Below, one piece after another: positions 8,648 through 17,252 of a DNA stretch of 40,051 nt. Positions within the stretch are counted from its first letter, which is position 1. Every line of letters begins with the position of its first letter. Source of the stretch: a virus. The notes under the pieces are model-generated. The model was not told the origin of the DNA. It worked only from the letters and a program-made list of their open reading frames with translations, and did no database searches. A program made the translations under genes and the position numbers. The stretch is from IMG/VR virus record IMGVR_UViG_3300022751_000026, positions 1 to 40,051 of that record. One strand, written 5' to 3'.

Positions 8648-9078
8648 AATCTTGATTTTAAGTAAGCTTTCAATTCAGGCATAATAATACCTCTTAATTT
8701 TTGCATGCTATCACTATTTAATCCAAATAAATTAGTATATCCTGCAAAAAATAGTGATTTATCACCACTTCCTTTACCTGTACTGTCAATAAATATTTCA
8801 TTGTTTCTTATGTCGGCAAATAAACCTCTAATAAATGCGCCTGTTTCATAGAAATCATACAACCCACTTTTTTTATATCCAGGATTATAAACCCCATCAT
8901 ATTGTCTTAACGCATTGAATAAATCACGGTTATCGCTTCCATAACCATCAATCATTTGCGATTTATTCAATTCAATTATTTCTTTTTTATGCCTATTGAG
9001 TATTTTATTTGTATCGCTTTTTAAATTATCACGAATCAATTCTAATTTTCTAATTTTCTGTTTGACCCTTATTGCCAT
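8644..9078 (-). CDS. Hypothetical tail-module protein (144 aa)
   Basis: Basic N-terminus (MAIRVKQKIRKLELIRDNLK), then a segment with SGLYDFYETGAFIRGLF and FFAGYTNLFGLNSDSMQKL. This fits a small structural or tail-completion protein found between the tail tube and the tape measure in Bacteroidota phages. No catalytic motif seen. The assignment is by position and general similarity only. Confidence 0.65.
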   Translation of the reverse strand: MAIRVKQKIRKLELIRDNLKSDTNKILNRHKKEIIELNKSQMIDGYGSDNRDLFNALRQYDGVYNPGYKKSGLYDFYETGAFIRGLFADIRNNEIFIDSTGKGSGDKSLFFAGYTNLFGLNSDSMQKLRGIIMPELKAYLKSRL

Positions 9079-9190
9079 GTGTCTTAAATTCTACGGATAT
9101 TGTCACGCAAATTAATACTAAATCAAATCCTGTTTTAAAAGGATAAATAGATAATCCAAAATCTTTAAAATAAGCAATATAAGTTTTCAT
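9050..9190 (-). CDS. Small hypothetical protein (46 aa)
   Basis: An ATG at 9190 in AATTATG context opens a frame starting MKTYIAYFKDFGLSIYPFKT with a hydrophobic centre (FDLVLICVTISV). It lies directly downstream of a promoter match (9215-9247) and overlaps the next gene by 29 bases. The start context and promoter support it, but the long overlap leaves doubt. Confidence 0.45.
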   Translation of the reverse strand: MKTYIAYFKDFGLSIYPFKTGFDLVLICVTISVEFKTHGNKGQTEN

Positions 9191-9214
9191 AATTAAATTG
9201 TTTTAAGGTTTATT

Positions 9215-9247
9215 CAAAAGTACAAAAAAAGCCGTTACATAACGCAA
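9215..9247 (-). promoter_or_regulatory. Promoter for the tail assembly genes
   Basis: On the minus strand: TTG, 22-base spacer, TACTTTTG (matches TAnnTTTG). The -33 TTG lies inside the preceding terminator hairpin, so termination and re-initiation are compactly overlapped. Confidence 0.5.
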
Positions 9248-9254
9248 CGGCTTT
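9228..9254 (-). terminator. Rho-independent terminator after the major tail protein
   Basis: AAAGCCGTT / AACGGCTTT on the minus strand (9 bp, 9-base loop) followed by seven T. It lies 20 bases after the stop at 9275 and would let the abundant tail tube message end before the tape measure genes. Confidence 0.85.
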
Positions 9255-9274
9255 TGATATTTAATAATCAGACA

Positions 9275-10177
9275 TTACACTACAACCGCTGTTGCTGTGT
9301 TTGATTTGTAAAGAGTTCCTAATGTAGTTAGGATAATCCCATTTAAAGAAACTGTTACAACATCAGTAGCGACCAAAGCCGGAACTGTAAGAGTGTATTT
9401 CTTAGTTACAGGATCTTGAACAGCAACTGTCGGATTACTTACTACTCCGTTTTTAGTAGCTGTGAAATTTCCGAATAATAATCCATTAACCGAATGAGTT
9501 CCGTCTAAAACAAATGCTTCTACAACTATTGAAGTTCCTGCTGATACCGGATCAATGGTAATTTTAACCTGATTGACTCCTTGTAGTTCATCATAAGTAA
9601 AATCTAAATTTTCATTTGTCACCCACGACATCAAAGAATCAACTTCTAATCTGTTTACGATTTGAAACGTAACTGTTTGACTTGCAGAATCCGTTCCGTT
9701 TGCTCCGGTGTATTTTCCGTTTTGGAACATACCCAAAGAGAATCCTTTGTACTCTCCTGATTTAGTAGAAGTAAGCCATAATGTGTTGTTTACGTCAAAA
9801 AGTACAATATCATAACCTTCATAAGAAGATAGTGATGTTAATGCTTTATGAAAGTTTACGCCATTATCAAAAGTTGCTGCATATTCATACGGCATCTGTC
9901 CGGCTACTTTTTTAATCCCAGAACCATCACGGGTAATTACCGTATCTTCGGCTGTATTATCCACAAAAGTAATTACACCCTGAAGCATAATCAATGTTCC
10001 GTTTGTTTGAAGTTCACGCATGTATTCAAGCGTAATTTCCTCAGCGAATTTAAAACCTCTTGTAAGAAGTCCGATTGCTGTTACTCGATCACGGTCGATA
10101 CGGCATCCGGCTAAACCAGTTCCCAATACTCCGCTCGCTGTACAATCTACTTTGTTAATTTGATCTTCTAAAGCCAT
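9275..10177 (-). CDS. Putative major tail (tube) protein (300 aa)
   Basis: Located after the head-tail connector genes and isolated by a strong terminator, as expected for a highly expressed tail tube protein. The N-terminus (MALEDQINKVDCTASGVLGT) and the beta-rich body (EEITLEYMRELQTNGTLIML, TVTFQIVNRLEV) fit a tube fold. The C-terminal 80 residues (VSAGTSIVVEAFVLDGTHSV onward) look like an added Ig-like or surface domain. The assignment combines position, length and composition; no diagnostic motif. Confidence 0.7.
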   Translation of the reverse strand: MALEDQINKVDCTASGVLGTGLAGCRIDRDRVTAIGLLTRGFKFAEEITLEYMRELQTNGTLIMLQGVITFVDNTAEDTVITRDGSGIKKVAGQMPYEYAATFDNGVNFHKALTSLSSYEGYDIVLFDVNNTLWLTSTKSGEYKGFSLGMFQNGKYTGANGTDSASQTVTFQIVNRLEVDSLMSWVTNENLDFTYDELQGVNQVKITIDPVSAGTSIVVEAFVLDGTHSVNGLLFGNFTATKNGVVSNPTVAVQDPVTKKYTLTVPALVATDVVTVSLNGIILTTLGTLYKSNTATAVVV

Positions 10178-10347
10178 TATATGAATTTATTAAAGATTAA
10201 TGTTTCTTTTAATTTGTCGTCTTTCCCTTTAGTCAGCGTAATTTCGCTACCTAATTTATAAGGTTTGTCAATTACGACTTCCCTTTTAATTTTGAATTTT
10301 TCAGTTTTCGGCTGTTTAACCTCAACTTCTTTTTTATCTTCTGCCAT
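10177..10347 (-). CDS. Small Lys-rich hypothetical protein (56 aa)
   Basis: Start MAEDKKEVEVKQPKTEKF, then one short beta-rich section (KREVVIDKPYKLGSEITLTK). Its stop overlaps the tail tube start (TAATG at 10177), indicating coupling. No family recognised; probably a late structural accessory protein. Confidence 0.7.
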   Translation of the reverse strand: MAEDKKEVEVKQPKTEKFKIKREVVIDKPYKLGSEITLTKGKDDKLKETLIFNKFI

Positions 10348-10352
10348 TTTAT

Positions 10353-10865
10353 TTAAAATTTAATGGTGTTTATACATTGTGCTGTTCCGTCTGCTTTTTC
10401 CTTAAACATGATATTTACGTCTAAAACAATTACATTCCAAAAATCAGTACATTTAAGTAAATCTTCTTCTGTGTAATTGGCTCTTCTATCTTCGGTATGA
10501 TTACCTATTATGGTAGTCACTCCAGATCTATCCAAAGCACGTAAAACATTTTTTAATATAGGATTTAAAGCAGTTATAAATTCAGTATTCCAAACAGTAG
10601 GATTTCGATCAGTTGCATTTTTACAATCCTTCGCAATAATTAAACGGCAATTTCGTGTAGTTTGATGTGCAAATCTGTCAACATCCTGAGAACCTTCAAC
10701 AAGCCAAATAAGTGGGTATTTATTCCCCGAAATAGTCTTTAAAAACAATATTATATCATTTTGATTGCCCCATTCAAAACGTATCGGAAATTCTTTGTCG
10801 TTACTGTCCTTGTAAGGAGGCAACTGTGAGAATATCTCTTTTAGTAATGTTTCGGTAACTATCAT
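10353..10865 (-). CDS. Putative tail terminator/head-tail joining protein (170 aa)
   Basis: It sits between the connector gene and the tail tube, where tail terminator (completion) proteins are usually encoded. The sequence has alternating strand and helix segments (IRFEWGNQNDIILFLKTISG, YPLIWLVEGSQ, WNVIVLDVNIMFKEK) compatible with that alpha/beta fold. It overlaps the upstream gene by four bases. Assignment by position. Confidence 0.5.
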   Translation of the reverse strand: MIVTETLLKEIFSQLPPYKDSNDKEFPIRFEWGNQNDIILFLKTISGNKYPLIWLVEGSQDVDRFAHQTTRNCRLIIAKDCKNATDRNPTVWNTEFITALNPILKNVLRALDRSGVTTIIGNHTEDRRANYTEEDLLKCTDFWNVIVLDVNIMFKEKADGTAQCINTIKF

Positions 10866-11548
10866 AATCCTAATTGATTTTTTGCTTCAAAGAACTTACG
10901 GTTGTCGTTGGGATAAATTTCGTTGTTGTCCTGTAAAAATTGGATTAAAGAAACTTCCTTGTTATTATAATACTGCCAATATCCTACAACTCCATTATAC
11001 GGATAAGGAGGGTAATAGTTACCATAAGAAGATCCTCTGTATGATAACAAACAATCTTGATAACCCTTAACAAAGTCATTCCAAGTATTCACATAACGTT
11101 GAGTAGGATTAACTAAAACAGCTCCTTTTGGATTGCCCTTTGCGTCACCTACGCCCGTCATGTAACTAACTTGTGATTCCAACCAAAAATAATAAACGTA
11201 ATCAGCCAATAACGATTGTTTTGAAGTGCCTAATGAATAAGCCAAACCATTCCATTTTAAAGGAATCTCATTTACCTCATAAGTACAGCCTTTAACTAAA
11301 TCGATCCATTTCTGAGGAACGTAATTAGGTAATAACGGATCAGGTTGGTAAGGCTCCGGAAACAATCCATTAACTAAATAACTATCTAATTCTTGAAATT
11401 GTTCTACTGTTAAGAAATCAAGCAACAATAGACGACACTTTTCATCAATCAACAATTGTAGTTCGGCAAATGATTTACTATCTGCTTCGTTCAAATTTGA
11501 AACCTCTCTTTTAGGTGATTGAAAATATGTGTCGTCTATTATATACAT
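10862..11548 (-). CDS. Putative head-tail connector/adaptor protein (228 aa)
   Basis: The gene lies two downstream of the capsid, the normal place of the connector. The N-terminal half is helical (ADSKSFAELQLLIDEKCRLL), followed by a Tyr/Trp-rich helical region (QSLLADYVYYFWLESQVSYM), a Tyr/Pro/Gly-rich segment and a helical C-terminus. The aromatic helix resembles connector proteins of Bacteroidota phages, but the family name is not certain. Confidence 0.55.
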   Translation of the reverse strand: MYIIDDTYFQSPKREVSNLNEADSKSFAELQLLIDEKCRLLLLDFLTVEQFQELDSYLVNGLFPEPYQPDPLLPNYVPQKWIDLVKGCTYEVNEIPLKWNGLAYSLGTSKQSLLADYVYYFWLESQVSYMTGVGDAKGNPKGAVLVNPTQRYVNTWNDFVKGYQDCLLSYRGSSYGNYYPPYPYNGVVGYWQYYNNKEVSLIQFLQDNNEIYPNDNRKFFEAKNQLGL

Positions 11549-11557
11549 GATAAATTA

Positions 11558-11851
11558 TTATTGTGCTAATTGTCCATCAACAACTTTAGGCGCATTGTAG
11601 GTTTTTACATTTTTTTCCCATCCTTTTTCAATAACACCTTTTTCTTCCATAATAAAGGCAGTAGTCGGGTGAACCGTGTCTTTCTGTCCTTTTTTATAAT
11701 ACTTGGTATCCTTTGAGATAGTAACCTCTACTTTGTCCATGTGATGATTTCCTTTGTACCCTGACTGAACCGCTTTTGTATTAGCGTTTTTTTCTTCTTT
11801 CTGCTCGTCACTCAAGATACTTTTAGTAGTCATTGCTTTTTCGTCTGCCAT
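11558..11851 (-). CDS. Small hypothetical head protein (97 aa)
   Basis: A highly charged N-terminus (EKAMTTKSILSDEQKEEKNANTK begins at residue 4), followed by a short basic beta segment (KVEVTISKDTKYYKKGQKD) and THP-type residues near VHPTTAFIMEEKG. It is encoded directly after the capsid gene. It could be a head decoration or joining protein; no recognised motif. Confidence 0.6.
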   Translation of the reverse strand: MADEKAMTTKSILSDEQKEEKNANTKAVQSGYKGNHHMDKVEVTISKDTKYYKKGQKDTVHPTTAFIMEEKGVIEKGWEKNVKTYNAPKVVDGQLAQ

Positions 11852-11876
11852 GATATTATTGTTTTAAAATTATTAA

Positions 11877-13133
11877 TTAAGCGGCTTCGATAGCTGTTTT
11901 AACGGCTGCGAATGTTCCTTCTACAAATGCAACTTTTGCATTTTCATAACCCCATAAGTGATATCTGCTTTCTCCAATAATAGTGTACATGTTGCTTTCA
12001 AAATCAGATACAATATTAGCAGCTGTTGCATTCCCAACAATACCCTGACCGATACGAACTGTAAAAGATTTGTAAGTATCTCTGTGTATTTGTTTCCAGT
12101 CTCCAACAATAAAACTTCCTGCAGCAATAACTCCATAGGGATCTTCAATAATAGCCATTCCCTCAACTCTTGTTCCATCAGGCAATACGAAAGGAGGCAA
12201 TACATAATTATTATTTAAATCCTTTGTCGCTCCCATAGCGTAAAGATCCGCAGAAGGCACAACTGCTGCATTAGGAATAAACATCCCTTTTGAAGCTATT
12301 TTAATAGCGTAAGCTGCAGCACGAATTACATCGTAATTACTTGGCGCCTCAGTAGATGCCGCTAAAGAACCCGCAACAAAAGAAGGTGCGTAAGCGGATG
12401 CAAATGTAAATACATCAGCCTGAACCGCAATATCATGTTGATAAACCAATTCATTACGAATAATTGACATAATATTTGGAATATCATCCAATGCTTCCTC
12501 TGAAATTTTCGTACGACCAGCCATTTTTTTAGCTGTAGAATAACGTAATACAAATGATACAGAAATCAAAGGTTTTAATGCGCCTTCTGCAGTAATTGCC
12601 ATTGTTCCTTCTGTTGGAATTTTATCCATGTAAGGCAAAGAAGCTTTATTTGTATTTCCATTAGATAAATAAGGCAAAATGTATTGTCTTGCTCTTGGAT
12701 CTGACATGTAATCAGTTACTTGCTGATATACAAAGTTTACAGGCGTTGCGGTGCTATTCGTGATAGCAGTAGTAGCCATGTTAGTAGCCGCTTTAATTTC
12801 AAGCTCTAATTCCCATGCTTTTTCTCCAGGATTGTTTTTTGCGTGTTCTTTTACTTTTGGCAAAAATTCCTTCAACCCGTTTTCAATAACATCAAATAAA
12901 TTTTCTCCTGTTGCAGAAAAAGTATGAGTGTTCTCTTTAATAATTCTCAAATCTTCTTTAAGCTCTTTTACCTGATCAGATAAAGTATCATCCGACTTAT
13001 TGTTTTCTACAAACAAATCAATTTTACTTTCTAAAGATTTGAATTCTTCTTTTGTTGCTGCTTTTTGAAGCTCGTCTTTAAATCCTTGTATTTGATTTTT
13101 AACCTCTTCAGCCGCTTTTTGTACTTCGTCCAT
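11877..13133 (-). CDS. Major capsid protein, HK97 fold (418 aa)
   Basis: The first 70 or so residues are a charged coiled coil (EEVKNQIQGFKDELQKAA), the usual scaffolding delta domain removed by the prohead protease. The remainder has HK97-type features: ARQYILPYLSNGNTNKASLP, then GRTKISEEALDDIPNIMSII (E-loop/spine-helix region), RNELVYQHDIAVQADVF, and a C-terminal strand with ESRYHLWGYENAKVAFVEGT. The size is normal for the family, and protease and portal genes lie directly upstream. Confidence 0.95.
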   Translation of the reverse strand: MDEVQKAAEEVKNQIQGFKDELQKAATKEEFKSLESKIDLFVENNKSDDTLSDQVKELKEDLRIIKENTHTFSATGENLFDVIENGLKEFLPKVKEHAKNNPGEKAWELELEIKAATNMATTAITNSTATPVNFVYQQVTDYMSDPRARQYILPYLSNGNTNKASLPYMDKIPTEGTMAITAEGALKPLISVSFVLRYSTAKKMAGRTKISEEALDDIPNIMSIIRNELVYQHDIAVQADVFTFASAYAPSFVAGSLAASTEAPSNYDVIRAAAYAIKIASKGMFIPNAAVVPSADLYAMGATKDLNNNYVLPPFVLPDGTRVEGMAIIEDPYGVIAAGSFIVGDWKQIHRDTYKSFTVRIGQGIVGNATAANIVSDFESNMYTIIGESRYHLWGYENAKVAFVEGTFAAVKTAIEAA

Positions 13134-13136
13134 TTT

Positions 13137-13904
13137 TTAAGATTTTAATAGTGAATAAAAATTTTGTAGTTGAGTGTTCACTGACGGCTCGTTTTTATTT
13201 GAAGTGGATGATCCGGCTTCTTTATTTTGTAATTTAATCATCAAATCCTTAACGCTAACCATTTGCGTATATACCTTTAAGCTACCAGAAACGGAATCAG
13301 TAATAACCTTATCAAAATCCATTTCATGCTCTTGCAATAATAAATCGTATTTAGTTTCGCTTAATGACTTTTTCCATAATCCAGGAATATGAACATCTTT
13401 ATGACTATCTAATATATTACTTGGCGAAATAGCACATTTAACTTTGATTGTGTTTTCGTCTATTTCTTCAATAGAAAGCACAGGAGTTAAAAAGTTTGAT
13501 CCTTTTACTACTGCTGAACCCTCTATATTTTTAGCTTCTAAAACCGCCCAAAAATACTCTCCTAAATCATTTTGATTTAATATTTCTTTCGAGTATTTAT
13601 CGTAATTCTCTTTGTTTTGAGAATAATCAGAATCAGAATTATCGTAACACCAAAGAAGTTTTACGTATCTCATTCCGACTGAATGATTAAGAACATACCC
13701 AGATTTATATTGATTAAACATAAACTCATTACGGTCTTTCTTTATAACAGCCTCATAAATCAAAACCTCTAATTTATCAATTCCGTTTGCAACTGCTTTT
13801 TGAACTGAATCTAATAACACAGTTGAAAGATCAGACTTTTGAATTTCTGATTTCTTTTTATGCATCGCCAGTTCTTTGTCGGCTAAGATTTCTTCTAATG
13901 TCAT
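13137..13904 (-). CDS. Prohead serine protease, HK97-type (255 aa)
   Basis: Placed between portal and capsid, where the maturation protease is expected. Its central part has SNILDSHKDVHIPGLWKKSL and then LLLQEHEMDFDKVI. The DSH.DV and QEH..DFD pattern matches the conserved region holding the catalytic His in caudoviral prohead proteases. An extended N-terminus of about 120 residues is common in Bacteroidota versions. It would remove the capsid delta domain before DNA packaging. I do not assign the catalytic serine with certainty. Confidence 0.8.
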   Translation of the reverse strand: MTLEEILADKELAMHKKKSEIQKSDLSTVLLDSVQKAVANGIDKLEVLIYEAVIKKDRNEFMFNQYKSGYVLNHSVGMRYVKLLWCYDNSDSDYSQNKENYDKYSKEILNQNDLGEYFWAVLEAKNIEGSAVVKGSNFLTPVLSIEEIDENTIKVKCAISPSNILDSHKDVHIPGLWKKSLSETKYDLLLQEHEMDFDKVITDSVSGSLKVYTQMVSVKDLMIKLQNKEAGSSTSNKNEPSVNTQLQNFYSLLKS

Positions 13905-14026
13905 TTTGTAACTGTTTTATCAATTTCTTTTAGACGCTTTTCCAATACTTTTTTAATCATTGGATCAGTTGTATGTTTAATTTGCTGTGTTACTTCTTGT
14001 TTGAGTTGCTCGTTCTGCTCTTTCAT
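13901..14026 (-). CDS. Small helical protein overlapping portal end (41 aa)
   Basis: Start MKEQNEQLKQEVTQQIKH; wholly charged and helical, likely one coiled coil. It begins inside the 3' end of the portal gene (50-base overlap) and ends in an ATGA overlap with the protease ATG. Both couplings suggest it is translated. It could be a scaffold-like or translational-coupling peptide; function unknown. Confidence 0.55.
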   Translation of the reverse strand: MKEQNEQLKQEVTQQIKHTTDPMIKKVLEKRLKEIDKTVTK

Positions 14027-15227
14027 AATCTAATTTTGTAAAGTTAGTATCCAACATTTCATTTATCTCGTTCAATTCAATTCCTGCACGCATTAAATTT
14101 AACAATGTTTCAGATTGAGTTTGTAATGTTTCTGCTCTTTCTTTAGCGAAAACCTGCATAAAAGGCAAATGTTCCCAATCAATAATTATTTCTTTTCCTT
14201 CTAAATCATAACCAAAGAACGAAGCGAACCCTTCAAAGAATAACTTTCCTTTTGGAGCTAAGCAATAACTTATAAATGCTCCACGTGCTTTTTCTTGATT
14301 CTCATAAGTTCCAGAAGATAAAGCTTCTAAAACGTCTTTTGGAATATTATAAATCGAACCTATTAAAAACATTTGTGCTAATTGAATTTCATCTAATTTT
14401 AATGATGCTAAATTATCAACAAACCTTTTGATATCAATCATTGATTTAACGGCGTGAACAGATTTGCGACCATTCATTTTAGTTTCAATATCTTGCTTTT
14501 CAGTTTCACCCATTGGCAATTGAGTAACGTTGTTTGGATCAGCTTGCCCTGCAACCATAAACTTTCCGCTATAACGAATGTTTATATTTAAAGCATCCAT
14601 CGCAGCTTCTGAGTTAGATATAATCTTAAATAAAGCATCGATACGGCTTGCACCTCTGAACCAATTCCCCGCTCCGTTTGTCAAATCAGGAGTGTGAATA
14701 ATTTTTCCCCATTGGAATTTAGCTCCAGAACCATCAGCATATTTATAATCAATCATAAAATCCTTAATAGTCTTTTGCAACCCTTTAGATAATATGATTT
14801 TATCCTGATATTTACGCATTTCAGTTGGAAAATCCATTTTGTTGTTTTCCAGAATATACATTAAATTATCTTCGCTTACTAATTTAGAATCACAATAAGC
14901 ATAAGTGTTTCCTACCATATTCCAAAACATCATGTCCCAAAGAAATTGTGATTCTTTTTGAAATGGATTTGGTTTTTTAATCATATCTAAGAACGGATCA
15001 TTATCAACTTCTTTGCCGTCTTTATAAACGTAAACTTTACCCAAAGAGAATAAATCACATTGCAAAGCGAATACTTTTAATACAGCCGGATTTGAGAAAA
15101 TAGCTTCTAACTTTTTAACATCGTCAGAATAGTCATTGTATTGCGCTTTACCGTCTAATTGCCTGTTGATATAAGTAATTACATCATCAAGAAACCCCAA
15201 ACCTAATACATTTCTAATCCAACTCAT
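13977..15227 (-). CDS. Portal protein (416 aa)
   Basis: HK97-type portal features: N-terminal amphipathic region, then LKVFALQCDLFSLGKVYVYK, DPFLDMIKKPNPFQKESQFL (conserved LL..PN.....F pattern), WDMMFWNMVGNTYAYCD, and a long C-terminal helix with FAKERAETLQTQSETLLNLM and RAGIELNEINEML. It forms the dodecameric DNA entry ring and binds the terminase. The order terminase, portal, protease, capsid is canonical. It starts 16 bases downstream of a terminator hairpin. Confidence 0.95.
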   Translation of the reverse strand: MSWIRNVLGLGFLDDVITYINRQLDGKAQYNDYSDDVKKLEAIFSNPAVLKVFALQCDLFSLGKVYVYKDGKEVDNDPFLDMIKKPNPFQKESQFLWDMMFWNMVGNTYAYCDSKLVSEDNLMYILENNKMDFPTEMRKYQDKIILSKGLQKTIKDFMIDYKYADGSGAKFQWGKIIHTPDLTNGAGNWFRGASRIDALFKIISNSEAAMDALNINIRYSGKFMVAGQADPNNVTQLPMGETEKQDIETKMNGRKSVHAVKSMIDIKRFVDNLASLKLDEIQLAQMFLIGSIYNIPKDVLEALSSGTYENQEKARGAFISYCLAPKGKLFFEGFASFFGYDLEGKEIIIDWEHLPFMQVFAKERAETLQTQSETLLNLMRAGIELNEINEMLDTNFTKLDYERAERATQTRSNTAN

Positions 15228-15242
15228 TAAAATAAAAGTAAA

Positions 15243-15276
15243 AAAGCACTATCCGTACTTAAACAGATAGTGCTTT
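15243..15276 (-). terminator. Strong terminator hairpin just upstream of the portal gene
   Basis: The minus strand forms a 13-bp stem (AAAGCACTATCTG / CGGATAGTGCTTT, one G-T pair), 8-base loop, followed by TTTTT. It is downstream of the candidate promoter at 15327-15334 and a small hairpin (TTGAT / ATCAA, 15296-15310). It may thus end the terminase message, attenuate portal transcription, or end a short RNA of about 75 nt. Confidence 0.85.
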
Positions 15277-15326
15277 GATTAGTATTTTCTTCTCTTTGAT
15301 ATCGCATCAATGATTTTTATTTAAAG

Positions 15327-15334
15327 CAAATATA
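15327..15334 (-). promoter_or_regulatory. Candidate -7 promoter element between terminase and portal
   Basis: Reads TATATTTG on the minus strand, 10 bases beyond the terminase stop. There is no clear TTG at the -33 distance. The predicted transcript would pass through a small hairpin and a strong terminator before the portal ATG. Confidence 0.45.
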
Positions 15335-15344
15335 ATGATTTATT

Positions 15345-16718
15345 TTAAACTTTACGTATTATGCCCTCTTTTTGCAAATGAAGGGCAATATATCTGGTCG
15401 GATCCATTAAGTGGTTGTCAGTGTCTTCTGCTTCGTCCTGAACGACTCCGTACTTATCCACTTGTCGGCTATAATTTTCTTGTTCATACGCTATATTTTC
15501 AGAACAGTCTGTATAAAACACTTCTAAATTGTCCAGTAAATCAATACCATCTAAAATAGATCCTGCTGTTTTAATAGCTGCAATTGCCCGCTCCCATCCT
15601 GCATTACGCAATGCAAGTATTTTAAGAGGTCTGTTGTTGTCACAAACAACATCATAATCCTGAGATATTCCAAGCTTTGTAAACAACCAAGTGACAAATC
15701 CTTCGTCTTTACCTTGCGTGTTTTGACGTTCCAAAGGCGTTAATTTATCTTGCCATTTATTTTCAGAATCATAATTAAGCTCATGTAAATATAATTTACC
15801 ATCATAGTATTTTGCTTCTAATATTCCGAATGCGTCCACTTTCCCCCAATCGACCCCGATATAAGTACGGACGTTTAATTTTAAGTATTCAGAATAATTA
15901 ATAGGCTTCCAATGAAATATTCTATTTGGTCGTTCTGCTTTTATGCCTAGTCCGTAAATATCCCACTTAGTTATATTTGCACTTCTTTGTTCAGTATTTA
16001 ACAAACAACGATAAAGCTCTTTTAATTGATCATCTGGTATTGATAATTCATTTTTATCGAAATCATACTCAACAACTTTATGTTCATCAATCAATTTATC
16101 TTCAACCGCCTTTGCTCTTTTTAGTGGCTGATATGAAAGTATTTTTATTCTTTGTTCCGGGGGGCAAAAAGGGTTGTCTTGAAAAGTTGAGTGAATAACT
16201 ATTGCATTTTCTTGTTTTGCAATATCATCAATCCAATGTGATTTTTTAGGATTCCAATCAATAAAAATTAAGTCACTCCTTTGGTCAATCTGATCAAAAG
16301 TATCTTTTGATATTTTATAAGGTTCGTTTAGCCAAGAAACGTTTTGAGTAAGTCCGTGTACTTTTTCTTCATCATCTGCTCCGTGTATTTCAAATGTAGT
16401 GTTTTGTTCAGGATATGCGTAATAAGACTCCGTTTTATTTCTGTTCTTATAAACCATTCTTCCAGATAGAGAAAGCACTTTTTGAAAATCCTTCCAAATA
16501 GTATCTTTTGCGTCTTTTTTAGTATCACGCCAAGCAGTAACACGAAAATCTTTATTATTCTCACAAATACGATGAAGCAATTCAATAAGCGAGTATGTTT
16601 TACTACTCCTTGAACTGCCTGTATTTATGATGTATTTATATTTTCTTGTACCGTCTGCGTTTTTTGCTTTTAACGCCTGGTAATTTTTATAGAATACTGG
16701 TGTTATTCCGTAGTTCAT
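15345..16718 (-). CDS. terL: Terminase large subunit (457 aa)
   Basis: ATP-driven DNA packaging motor and nuclease. ATPase part: Walker A-like GSSRSSKT (residues 34-41), VTAWRDTKKD (59-68), and Walker B with catalytic Glu in NVSWLNEP (126-133). Nuclease part: GVDWG (D290), VVCDN (D360) and the C-terminal acidic cluster DNHLMDPTRY (434-443), forming the RNase H-like metal site. The length is normal. Its ATG overlaps the stop of the small subunit. Headful packaging is plausible but the sequence does not prove it. Confidence 0.96.
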   Translation of the reverse strand: MNYGITPVFYKNYQALKAKNADGTRKYKYIINTGSSRSSKTYSLIELLHRICENNKDFRVTAWRDTKKDAKDTIWKDFQKVLSLSGRMVYKNRNKTESYYAYPEQNTTFEIHGADDEEKVHGLTQNVSWLNEPYKISKDTFDQIDQRSDLIFIDWNPKKSHWIDDIAKQENAIVIHSTFQDNPFCPPEQRIKILSYQPLKRAKAVEDKLIDEHKVVEYDFDKNELSIPDDQLKELYRCLLNTEQRSANITKWDIYGLGIKAERPNRIFHWKPINYSEYLKLNVRTYIGVDWGKVDAFGILEAKYYDGKLYLHELNYDSENKWQDKLTPLERQNTQGKDEGFVTWLFTKLGISQDYDVVCDNNRPLKILALRNAGWERAIAAIKTAGSILDGIDLLDNLEVFYTDCSENIAYEQENYSRQVDKYGVVQDEAEDTDNHLMDPTRYIALHLQKEGIIRKV

Positions 16719-17179
16719 TATAGTGTAAAATCATCTAATTTAGTTCCATCTGGAAGCGTAAGAGTTAAATTAGTATTAGATTGTATTTGCTCACCACCTG
16801 AAGTAATATCTGATCGATCTGCGAGTCCGTTTAAACGTTGTGTTATTGATGGATTAAATACTCCCAACATGCCACCTAATATTTGGTTTTCCCGAATTGA
16901 TGTTTTTATACGCGAACAGATACCAATATATTCTTTGTATAATTCATCTTGATTTGTAAAATATTGTTCAATAGAACCTATCTCAACATCCCAACAATAA
17001 CGTTTAAATCCCTCAAAAGTAAGAGGTAATTTTAAAGGGTCTGTTTTTCGTTCTCCTTCTTTTCCAACATATTGAACTTTTAGCCATTCAGATTCCTTTT
17101 CTTTTAGGTCAATAACGTATTCTTTGAATAATATCCAAAGTGATTCAGGCGATTCTATATTTCTTGGTCTTCCTGCCAT
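16718..17179 (-). CDS. terS: Terminase small subunit (153 aa)
   Basis: Begins MAGRPRNIESPESLWILFKE, the basic and helical start usual for DNA-recognising small terminases. A helical region follows (FEGFKRYCWDVEIGSIEQYF) with the IRENQILGGMLGVFNPSITQ motif that recurs in this family. It binds the packaging site and regulates TerL, with which it overlaps. It is the first late gene, behind a promoter only 8 bases upstream, so its mRNA would be leaderless or nearly so. Confidence 0.88.
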   Translation of the reverse strand: MAGRPRNIESPESLWILFKEYVIDLKEKESEWLKVQYVGKEGERKTDPLKLPLTFEGFKRYCWDVEIGSIEQYFTNQDELYKEYIGICSRIKTSIRENQILGGMLGVFNPSITQRLNGLADRSDITSGGEQIQSNTNLTLTLPDGTKLDDFTL

Positions 17180-17186
17180 AATACCT

Positions 17187-17217
17187 CAAAATTACACATT
17201 TCCAACATAAAAAGCAA
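17187..17217 (-). promoter_or_regulatory. Late promoter upstream of terminase
   Basis: Minus strand: TTG, 20-base spacer, TAATTTTG (matches TAnnTTTG). The TTG is the end of the T-run of the preceding terminator. Transcription would start within a few bases of the terS ATG at 17179. Confidence 0.65.
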
Positions 17218-17248
17218 AAAACCATCACAAAGTTAATTGTATGGTTTT
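17218..17248 (-). terminator. Terminator closing the early/replication block
   Basis: AAAACCAT / ATGGTTTT on the minus strand (8 bp, 15-base loop) followed by TTTTTTG. It begins 5 bases after the stop at 17253 and separates early from late genes. Confidence 0.75.
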
Positions 17249-17252
17249 AATA

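Noticed and set aside
15243-15310. Third kissing-loop leader before the portal gene
   Set aside because: A small hairpin and a terminator are present as in the two replication leaders, but their loops (GCGAT and TTTAAGTA) are not complementary.
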